Source of the DNA: Apteryx mantelli
Lineage: Eukaryota; Chordata; Aves; Apterygiformes; Apterygidae
Direction of reading: 5' to 3'
DNA length: 64,000 bases
Assembly: GCF_036417845.1 (NCBI RefSeq)
Contig: NC_089980.1
Span: forward strand, 48,606,501 to 48,670,500
Shown here: positions 49,664 to 59,739 of the stretch, one piece after another
Layout of the letters: every line of letters starts with the position of its first letter
Numbering within the stretch: position 1 is the first letter of the stretch
The notes under the pieces: generated by a model
The model's input: the letters and a program-made list of their open reading frames with translations, nothing else
What the model was told of the DNA's origin: nothing
Database searches by the model: none
Translations under genes and position numbers: made by a program

Positions 49664-51374
49664 CTAGAAAAAGTGATTTTAACTTTAACTTTAAAAACCC
49701 GTTAAATATAACAGTGCATTAGGAACAATCAAGCTCACTAGAGGGACGATTCGCTTGCAAATGCCAGAAAGCATGATCATTTAATGTTTATAATTCTGAG
49801 GAATATCTTGAGGATTTCACTTCATAATATTTTACAAAATAATATTCTAAACCTGAACATACTGCATCATACAATGTTAGTAAGCAGGAAATCACTGAGT
49901 GGAGTGAAGTGGACCCCTCAAAATGCTGTTTCCTGAGGTGTAAAGGAATCATTTCATACTAACACCTTCAGCAAGGCTAGGCCATTATTTGTGCAAGAAC
50001 AGTTGCCACATCTTGACCACAGCGTGGGCCAAAGGACTGTGTATCTAATTCTGACTTTAACAGTCATGTCAGTGTTTCTCTCACATACCACAACACAGGA
50101 AGGGCTGAGCACCACGTGATAAAAATACCCATTTAAAATGATTCTTTTTACTGATCTAAACTTGTTCATATAGCAGATAGAAAAAGAGAGAACAGATTTT
50201 ACAATACAAGTGTCAAAACTGAGGGGGCAAATAGATGCAAATGTGCTTTGCCTGCAGGAATGAGTGCCCTGGACTATCAACCTACTGTGCATCTGAAGCG
50301 AAACTCTGAATTTCTTCTGTTGGATCAGTCCCACTTTACATAAATATTCATTCATTGAGAGAAACTGCAGCCACATAGTCCAGTGATCTTGTGCACTCAT
50401 CTGGGATGTAAGAGAATCAGACATGAGTCCTAATTTCAATAAATATTCACAGACAAAGGCAAGGATCATTATCCCCCATTTACAGAGGAGAAACCGAGGC
50501 ACAAAGTGATTACTGCAAGTCAGTGACATAGCTGGAAAGAAAACCCAGTTAGCCTGACACCTATTTCCAGGTGCTTTTAAATTGGCAAAAGCCACTTTAC
50601 TATTAATATGAATAATTTACTAAACATCTTACTCTTGTTTCTGTGCTCAGTGAGACCGATGATTTTCCTTTTTAACCTTCTATTTCTAAAACAGCTCACA
50701 CAATACTGGGAATAAAGTTTCAGGAAATCTAGTGAAATCTGCCAGCAGATTTATCCCACTCATGATATTCACATAAGTTATAAGATACATGGTCAGCCTG
50801 TTTATCACAGAATGAGGGCTCAGTGAATGTCGCTGCACTCTTCTCACTCCACCCAAATTATTACATGGCTCACCAGGAGAATTAAAATGGAGAAAAATAG
50901 TAAGACTTAGAAGAAAAATAATGTTTTCATAAAACACAGACTTATTGCATGATAGCTGGAGGCAACACCTTTGCACAAACAGCTGTAAATCAAAGCTGTC
51001 CTTTTACTAAGCTTCCAGAGATTGCTTACACAATGCGTGGCAATGGGAGAGCAGATAGAAGATAGTTAATTTTCTTCTTTCTTCTTCACTTGCTTGAGAT
51101 GTTGAAAAGCTGCTTGCCTAATCTCAAAAGGGTGAAGAGAATGACTTTTTACTCCCCCATACCACGCTGCTACAGTTTAAGAAGTGAACATTTTGCCACC
51201 TGATTGCTAAACTAGAATTTTTCTTGATTACTAAGTAAAAGTATAAGTACATCACCAAATATACATCAGCTGAAAGTGGCAAGTGTTATAGAGAACTTGA
51301 AATCACTTTTTTTTTTTTTACCCTCTCCAGTAATCATTGGTGAACTCTTAGTGTGCTGTTTCCGCTCATTTCAA
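49664..51374 (-). other. Probable CNST 3' UTR
   Basis: Continuous sequence between the CNST stop codon and the first good AATAAA. It contains a MIR-like SINE in antisense orientation. The 213-codon open frame at 49954-50595 crosses this SINE and is taken as chance. Confidence 0.5.
50460..50560 (+). repeat. MIR-like SINE remnant
   Basis: The stretch ttatcccccatttacagagg, agaaaccgaggcacaaagtg, attactgcaagtcagtgaca, tagctgg is collinear with the MIR core, which reads cccattttacagatgaggaaactgaggcacagagaggttaagtgac and continues to agctagtaag. This is the clearest MIR in the window. Confidence 0.7.
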
Positions 51375-51580
51375 CTATGAGAAGGCTATCCAGTGTTTAA
51401 GTTCTTCCATACGCTGCAATATCTGGGTATAATAGAAGTCCACGTTGGCTGCAAAATCAGTACACACAGGAGATTCCATGTCACCAAAAGTGCAGTACAA
51501 TGCAGTTCCTCCAACGCTAAGGAAAACAGTTGCTATGCACAGCAGGATCAGCAAAATACAGGAGCCGCCAGCTACTTCAT
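51375..51580 (-). CDS. CNST: CNST last coding exon (transmembrane)
   Basis: Acceptor ACAG at 51581-51584. Reads DEVAGGSCILLILLCIATVF, then LSVGGTALYCTFGDMESPVC, then TDFAANVDFYYTQIL and ELKHWIAFS before TAG. It encodes the only membrane span and the C-terminal tail. Confidence 0.94.
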
Positions 51581-54500
51581 CTGTAAATGTAAGAGCAGAA
51601 AAGGTGAAAAAGAACCATATACAAAACAATTTGAATGTGTGTGAGAAAATCTGAGATGGGTTTTGTCCACAAATCAGTCAGGAGGTAGACTCGCATACTG
51701 ATGCTCAACATGTCAAAGCGACAAGAATACCTACTAAGAACTGTATGTCTCTCTCCCTATGTGGAAACAAATCAGCCTTTTAAACCTAAGTAACCATATA
51801 GCTTCACTTCCGCAACCTGTTCACCCTTCCGTGTTGATTTCACTTGTGGAGTCACACTATACTGGAGTACAATAAACTTAAATATGAGAATGTCGGCACA
51901 ACCAAAGCCTTCTTTCATGGAAATATTTGAAATGAAATTAAAGCTCTGAAAATAAAACAAATGGAAACATTGTTTGTTTGTATTGCCATTGAATGCACTA
52001 GAGTGAATAGTTTGTGTTTACTCTCACATTTTCGCTGCAGAATAGAGGCAAAATCTCCAGGGTAGGCTACTGTGAAGGGTTTTTTTTTATATGTATGAGA
52101 TGTACTGTGGCAACTCCTTGCATGATCATTTATTCCAAGGTAAGAGCAACAAGTAGGCTGCAGATGAGCTGCTGCATCCTCACAACTTCATTTATCCTGG
52201 TAACTTGTTTGCCTGCATAAACACATCTGCATTTTCTGTGAGATTGAAGAGGCTCTAAGAAAAAAAATTCTAAATTTCTTTCATCCTACATCAAGAAGAG
52301 GAGAAAGAGAAGGAGAAAATAAGAAAAATTCAAACACTTTGGAAAACTAGTTTAAAATAATAATAATAAATAAAATAACAACTTTCCTTCTGAATTACTA
52401 AATCTGTAGAAAATCCAACAAATTTCACTTAAGAAACTCCATTAAAATTGTATTTAAACCATAAATTGTTTCTAAATATTTTCAGGAAGAAGATGTGATG
52501 AGCTCCCTCTTGGGCAGTGAATGGATTTTCTTTTCAGTGTATGAGAGACAATATACTTTCAAGTGCTGAAGACCTCTATTAATACCATTTAGTGGCTGGC
52601 ACAAACAGAGGATATAGAAAGTACTATTGTTTGTAACCAAAAGTATTTTTCTGAAATCTTTTTAGTTGAAGAGTAGATATCTTAAACTTCAGCCATGAGT
52701 TTTCCATTCAGGGCTTGCTTCCCCAAAACATTTGGCCAGTTAGGCAGGTACAGTGGTCCATGTGGATGCTCTTATTCTTTCAAGACATCTGTCTTTTTCA
52801 GTTGCTTAAAACTCCTTCATAAGTGCCAAAAGTTAAACCAAACCTACACTTATGTACAGAAAAAAGAGCACTCTTCCAGTGTTACCTGTGTGTAATCACA
52901 TTTACTTCACCCTGTACCAGTGTAGCTGTGCAAGCTGGTAAGCTTTCACTGATGACACACACACAAAGAAGCTCCAGCTCCCTTTATCACCTTTAAAAGC
53001 AGCTGTTTGCTAGAAATCTACCACTAAACATTGCTACCAGTAACCAAAATGTATAAACTTTGCCCTTAAAAAAAAAGAAAAAGAAAAAATCTGAGTTTGG
53101 ATCTGCTGTTAATTACTAAAAAAGACCAAAACTTTCAGATACTTGAACTGCCTGTGAAACTGTCAACACTTTTTTGGCAAAGATATTTTCTAAGACTTCA
53201 ATTGTATTTTCTACATATGAAAATGAATATGTACAATGAAACTTATATAAACTTCTCTCAATGTTTTGATATGTTTACTTCACTGGGCAAAAAACCTCTT
53301 TCTTTTGCAGAAATAATGCAGAGCTTTTCAGCAGATATTACATTAACTAGAGACACTGGTGCAGGAATATTTAACTCCTGGAGTGAGAGGATTAGATTTG
53401 TATTTTTAAATAAAAGTTTTACAGAATTAGAATAATTTCCCCATCACAATTTTACTATTTACAGTATTTACTTTTATGGGTGCTGCCTGTATCCTGGACA
53501 AAATGAAAAAGTATAATGACCTAACTATGGTTGCTTATACAAAAAGCAGAACATAAGTCTACCCTGACCTTCACACATTGTATCAAGAGTTAAAATTCTG
53601 CTCAGTTTCTCAAAAGGACTCTGCTGAAGTATAATGAAACTACTCCAGTATTAGAGAGAAGAACTTGGCATTAGTTAAAATGATACTTTGGCACAACAGT
53701 ACAGTATCACACATCCTTGCAATCTAACAACTCTTAACAAATTTTAATAAGAACTCTCTGAGGAAGGAAAAATATAAGAGTTCTGTCTGCAGTGACTCAA
53801 GAGCACTCGAGTGCCTTGACCATTACAGACCACTGGAACTACAGAGTGTTTTCCTGTTCCAGCTTTCAGGGCTGCAAAAAAGCATTTGGGTAATCTCAGG
53901 GGTCTCTGACTGTAAAATACTTATGCTGCACTAGGAAACTCATGCCCACATTAGGAATATACAAAGTTTGACACCTTGGGAAGTGACTGTATATAATATA
54001 TATTTATATTATAAACAATACTTTAAAGATATTCACATTTTATAAAACATTATCTTTACCTCCAAAATATCCATCTAACTTACATGAATACAGTTAGTAA
54101 AAAAGAAAAGGTAAAGACTGGCAGAAAGGCAAGAAAGGATTACAATGATACAAATTCATAAGATTCCTTGGGGGTAGGGGGGTGGTATGTGAATGTATGC
54201 GTGTGTGTGTGTTATATGTACAAACACACACACGTTCATAGTTTTGAAGTTTAAAACTATGATTGCATTTTAGTATAACATTGTAGGAATTGGAAACAAT
54301 GACAATGTAATGTTTGTTGAATAATGGAATGCGCTGCCTACAAGAAACGATTCCTAGAAATGACAAAGAAAAATTCTCTAATTTTAATGATTTAAAATTA
54401 ATTAGCAAACCAGAAATGATAAATATTTATTTTATGCAATTTAATCATAATATGGGCACCAACCCTGCTACTCCCGAGAAAAGAGATCACATACATTGTC

Positions 54501-57194
54501 AGTGTTTATGGAGCAAATCTGATTGTTTCAACTACCTACTTTGACCTTCTACATAACAGGAATCATACAATGGAAAAAAGTTTTTTGGTTCCTAAATTAA
54601 ACTAAACTTCTGATATTGACACACATACGTACTGGATTGAGGGTGTGTGTGTATATATATATATGTATATAATATATATAAATACATTAAAATAGCTATA
54701 GCTCATCTTGATTTATAGATTTCAAATGATGGAAAATTCTTTACCCTGAGAAACTTGTTTTAACTTCTTTTGTTAATTGCATTATCAAAAATAGAACTAT
54801 TATTTTTACAATGGCATCTAAAAACTCTACCCATGGACCAGAACCCTATTGAATAGGTAATGTATTAATTCAGAAGCAAATACTAGTTTTTATTCCATGC
54901 AATTTACATGCAAAAATTAGACAAGGCACAACAGTTAGACCCAAAAAAGGGAAAGCAATGAGACAACACTGATCACAATGAAAAGCATTAGTCTCTAGTA
55001 TTAGTTAGTTCACAAACAAAACTTTGGTTCCAGTTTCTTTTACTCACATTCGCATTTTAAAAGGTTTTGAGGATGCCAAAATAACCAGTCAATAAATTTC
55101 CACAGTAAGCGAAAATATATAGTGGGAAGTACTTTGCCATTTCCTTCCAGGCAGAAAACATTAATATGTTCACTGCAAAAGAGGCAACTAAGCAGTTAAC
55201 GTACTCAGCTTTTATGTTACTTTAATATTCTAGCTGCTGGATTGATTGATTTCTGTTAAAAAATATTGCCTGTTTCTTTTATTAATAAAATTTTCCATGT
55301 TATATAGCAATACCTACAAGATAATATCCCCTGGTAACATTCCTATGATCATTTGTACCAGTTTAAACATGCCAATAGCATTATTTTTTCCCTCTCCCTG
55401 CCCAACGTCTCAATAAACTTTTACTCAGGATCATAAGAGAAGCCACTGACCATGACACAACTCAGATAGTCTACTGAATAGGATAATTAATAAATGTTGC
55501 TCATTTGAAGGAACAATAGAAATCAAAGGCTTATTAAAACTGATATTCCTATGGGTCCCCATATTCTAAAGTTTGCTATTTTTTAAGACTCTGCTGTAAG
55601 TCTTGTGGAAGAGGGGGAAAACAAACATACTGAGTAAGTCTTGCTCCTTTGGAGTTATTTGTTCCATTTTGCTTCACAAAAAGCAGAAAATGTTTTATGT
55701 GTAAATTGGAATATCCTTCCTTCACATCCAGTTGCCAGGTTTGATTTCCTCAAAGTTTCAGGCGTAAGTGGGATCCCTTCCTGCACGCCTTCCCAAACAT
55801 CCTACCAAGCAAATCTGAGAGAAGAAACCTCCCATTATAGATCAAACTTCTGCACTTCCTTTAATTTCAGCATAACCAGAATGCCTTAAGAAAGGCCCTC
55901 TATCAAGCAAAGAAATGGCATCACCTCAATCACAGCTTATACTGATTTAGGATGTTTGGAAACTCTCCCATTACCAATACCAAGACTTACCCTCACTGTC
56001 CCCAAATCACTTGCAAACTCCCTCTTTTTCAGGGCAGGGGGTGGGGGATGAACCAGCAACCTTCAACACTGAAGGAGGGAATGGAAACAAACTCTATCTC
56101 TTGGGGCAGCCCACAGGGAGAAGAACCAGAGCTGGTTATGTATGCCACTAGCAACAACCATAACCCAGTAATTACCACTCCAAAGGGTAAAAAACCCCAT
56201 AAATTGCTACTTCATCACAACACAAACATTAGGGTTTCCTTTGCTTGGTTTAGATGATCTTGGCAAATATGAATTAGATCTAGTCTCGAAGGACAGCATG
56301 ATGAGAAGCAGTAATTTCTTCAAAGTAAAAAAAGAAAGTTCTTGGCTTATGTGGAAAACAACTTTTTCATCTGCGCCTCCTACTTAAAGACAGAATGACT
56401 TCTACTGCAGCTACTATTATGATGTCTTCTGTAGCAACAGCAATAGACTATGCTAGAGAAAAGCATAGCAAAATAATACACAGTATTTGATGTGAGGCTA
56501 TTTAGTCCATCAAAAGATACTAGGTGTTTAGCCAAATTTAATGATACTTCAACTACTAGCAAATTTACATGGCTGTTTTAACTATAAAACAAGGTTAAAA
56601 TCTGAAGCTCTACAATCTCACAGTCTAGTAGAAAGGCCTGGAAAGCTATCTGTGATAAAAAATAACAGACCTGTTTCTTTCGCATCCCTCTTTACCTACA
56701 CTGATTAGATTCAGGGACAAAACCTGTACCTCCCACATCTAAGCACTAAACATTAATGAAAGGACATCCATCAGACATCACTCACAAATCAGTCAGTCGC
56801 AGGAAAAAAAACCTGTGGCTTCAGTCTAACCAAGCTTTAAAATGGAAACGTACTTATCGTATCCTTATGTATCCTTGTTACCCAAACCTGGTATAAAATA
56901 ATCTTTGATCAGTCACCTGCACCTATTTCTTCATTAAGTTTTAAAAAGCCAAGACAGTATGTACGTGCACTGAATGTCCACTTTGCTTTTGTGAGCAAAA
57001 AGGTCAACTTCATTTGCACCCCAAGAGCGTATCCCATGAGTTAATAGCTTTAAAATACCTTGATCTAACGTGTCTTCCATTTCTTGGAATCGCACTCTTC
57101 TCTTTGTTTGTCTTTGCTGGACTTGAGCAATTGTTTTTCCTTCCCTGTCATCTCTCTTCTTTAGTATAGACACCAAACCTTCCGCTGGAGCAAT
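51375..57194 (-). CDS. CNST: Consortin, last two coding exons (partial gene)
   Basis: Consortin is a trans-Golgi membrane protein that binds connexins and helps target them to the plasma membrane; it is also listed as a protein phosphatase 1 regulatory subunit (alias PPP1R64). Two minus-strand exons are present, 57059-57194 and 51375-51580, joined in phase 1 across a 5.5-kb intron. The first carries SILK and RVRF phosphatase-docking motifs. The second has a single membrane span (SCILLILLCIATVFLSVGG) followed by a short Cys-containing luminal tail (FGDMESPVCTDF) and a TAG at 51375-51377. The order and strand relative to SCCPDH match human 1q44. The remaining N-terminal exons lie beyond 64000; the intron between holds the CR1 element. 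Confidence 0.93.
54200..54234. repeat. (GT)n ... (AC)n inverted pair
   Basis: CGTGTGTGTGTGTT at 54200-54213 faces AAACACACACACG at 54222-54234, giving an 11-bp perfect stem and a loop of about 10 bases. Confidence 0.8.
54643..54680. repeat. (GT)n(TA)n microsatellite
   Basis: A short GT run followed by imperfect TA repeats, in the last CNST intron. Confidence 0.85.
55048..55172 (-). other. Exon-like unit in CNST intron (candidate poison exon)
   Basis: Minus strand: a CTCTTTTGCAG acceptor, 125 bases with one open frame (reading EHINVFCLEGNGKVLPTIYF and onward), then a consensus donor GTGAGT. I do not recognise the peptide. Its length is not a multiple of three; spliced between the last two CNST coding exons it would shift frame and reach a TAA near its end. 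Confidence 0.3.
57059..57194 (-). CDS. CNST: CNST penultimate exon (PP1-docking region)
   Basis: Acceptor TAG precedes 57194 and the donor at 57058 is GTATTT. Reads IAPAEGLVSILKKRDDREGK, then TIAQVQQRQTKRRVRFQEME and DTLDQ. SILK is at exon residues 9-12 and RVRF at 33-36. It ends one base into the Asp codon shared with the last exon. Confidence 0.92.
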
Positions 57195-59659
57195 CTATCA
57201 GGAAAGATTATCAAAATCATTTGACAGTGAGTGGCACAACATACGTTAGAAATCCAAGCCTGAGATCTATTTAACAGTGGCTTTAAGGAGGAAATAAGAT
57301 AAACAGCAGAAAAATGGTTTCCATTCTATTTTTCTTAAAAAAAAAAGTACTATGGCAGCACTTGTGAAACTGTTTCTTGAATACATATATTTCTTAATGT
57401 GCAGGACAACTGCAGTATCAGTCTGCTGTCTAGCAGGCGGCTAAGATGATAATACTTGTCCTTAATTACCCTCAAAGTTAAATACACATAGACTGACTCT
57501 TTGGATCATGCTTTGTATTCATTGCAACAGTTCCTTTGTAATCTCACATTATTAAATCACATGAGCTGGGGCAGCGGTGAGGAGGGTTCTACTCAAAAAT
57601 GCTACCATCAGAGGGCAATAAGAATGCACATTGCTTCTGCCTCTCTGAAGACATAATCCTGTGGAGACTATCAAATACTTATTGTGAGATTAATTTTTCA
57701 GTGTTGTGATAGGTTCCCCAGGGTAGACAATAAGCTAGAATGGGAAAACACAGACGAAAAGAGGTAACACTCCAGCCCCGTAATCTAATCAAATTAGACG
57801 ACCGTGCAAAACAGCTTGCTTGTATTGCAATGATCAGAGCTGTACAAAAACAGAAAGCAAGTGACTTCAAAACTTATGCCCCTAGACTTGCTTCACACTG
57901 TAAGCTTATATAATGCATCAATGCATGCTATAATCAGAGAGATGGCGCTTTGAACTCAGAGAAACTGATAGCACAGTCCAGTGTGCACTGTACCAACTAT
58001 GTCATTTGGGGTTTGCAATGATTTCACTGGTAAAGGTAGCAATTAAATTTGCATGTCTCTATTATGGCAGTATTTTATACCCCTCAACTAGTCAAGTAAT
58101 TGCCGCACTGAACGACTCACAGAGCTGGTCACTGAGGATATATGCCTACAGTCTAACTATTGTTCCCAAAAACGCAACTGAGAGGATAAAATTGATCTCT
58201 GACACATTTCCCCTTTTGATATTTACTTTCCCATTGATATTTTGATAATCTACACAAGAACTTGAATGGTTTATTTAATGAAACAATGCAATGAAGAACA
58301 TTTATAAAGTAGTGAAAGTGTGGAGGTGGTGTAAAGAAATTAAGTCATTATATATAGGAAGACTATTATTTGGCACAAATGAACCAGAAATAATAGTCTG
58401 CAAGCTTCTCATCACAACAGAGTGCACTGGAGTGAAGCTTCTACTGGTAATGTTAAATTAACCTTGCTGAACTGTCATGAAAATTTATCAGGCCAGGCAG
58501 AAAATGAATACTTATGCTTATGCTTCCTTATTACGACAACGAAGGGGGGTTGTGTAGAAGTAGATTAATTTGACTTATTTGCTTGGGAGGGGGGAGATAA
58601 AAGGGGCTCCAAATTATGTCCTTTGAAAAAGTAGTTTATTTTAAGCCTCTATATATGCCATTGCTTTTATAAAGAGGATCAATATTTCCTACTGAACCAC
58701 TCATGCAGCAGGCTAGCTGCCACCAGACACGTGTTAACAAGTGCCTCAGGCTGTACTTGTCAGGAATGCCACATAGGGCTGGCGGGGCATTTTTATTAGT
58801 CTGTCCAAGGATTAGTGTGTGGTGGTCCATTAGACAAGTATTTGTTTTAAACGGACACACTTAACTGCCTGTTGGCTTTCCGCAGTTTTTGAATGACCGT
58901 TTGTGTTTCAGGCTCTGTCTCCTCTAAGCTTAAGACCAGAGGGCTACCTTTGGCCGCTTTACCCGGAAATGTGCGTTGCAGCATTACAGTTATGTAAAAG
59001 GCAGGCAAAGGGAAGTCTGGCCACCACGAGGTTCACTTACTTTTCCTGTCGGCCTACAGTGACTCTGTTTCAGGATTTACTTCTGAATGTACACGGACCT
59101 GAAGAGAATGAATCCATGTCGCACAAGTTTCTCTACACTAAACGTCCTCTTTTCCTTAAAATGGAGGAGCAAGGGCTTTTGATTTTGTAATAAAAATCAA
59201 TATGCCCTGTGTTATTCTCTTAACCCAGCAAATGCCATAGATTATACTTTTAAGGCTCTCTTTGACAAGAACGTCTCCTTTGCATGATATACAATTCAAA
59301 CCTAGAATATTTCTACTGCCTTTGAATTCACTAGTCATGTAATTCAGATTTTAATTTCGTTCTGCAAAGCACCTACAAAGTTATGCCTCCTACTCAGGAC
59401 AGAGTTTATTATTAAAATGCAAATACAAATACAAACATATGGAATTCTTAATAAAGCAATGTTTACATTTTTCTACCATATTCTCAACTGCAGCTGAAAA
59501 TTTTCTAACATGAATATCACATTTTCTTTTTCTTATATTCAGTCATTAAAATGTCATTACTGCACTTAAGATCATCACATAAGAATAGGGTCTGTCTTGC
59601 TACAAATAAAATCTTAGTCAGTTAAAGCAATTGTGAATGTATTTTTCTACTGTACCTTT
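57195..59659 (-). other. CNST intron up to the CR1 insertion
   Basis: AT-rich intron. No exon matching the Asp/Glu-rich middle of consortin was found here. The open frames at 57679-57870 and 58636-58860 are not consortin-like. Confidence 0.5.
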
Positions 59660-59675
59660 CACAGAATCACAGAAT
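59660..59675 (-). repeat. CR1 terminal tandem octamer
   Basis: Two copies of ATTCTGTG on the minus strand, marking the exact 3' end of the CR1 element. The same pair occurs at 18199-18214. Confidence 0.95.
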
Positions 59676-59739
59676 CGCTGAGGTTGGAAGGGACCTCTGG
59701 AGGTCATCTAGTCCAACCCACCTGCTCAAGCAGGGTCAC

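Larger units (their letters stand above)
51581..57058 (-). other. Last CNST intron
   Basis: 5.5 kb, AT-rich. It contains GT/AC microsatellites at 54200-54234 and 54643-54680 and an exon-like unit at 55048-55172. Nothing else was recognised. Confidence 0.55.

Noticed and set aside
49954-50595. 213-codon minus-strand open frame downstream of CNST
   Set aside because: It crosses a MIR-like SINE and lies in the probable CNST 3' UTR. It has no recognisable domain and its Cys/Leu-rich composition looks like chance translation.
51375-51629. Start of the CNST last exon at a Met before TFTDEVAGG
   Set aside because: The residues before DEVAGG are intron sequence read through the acceptor; the phase-1 join to the exon at 57059 fits the known protein.
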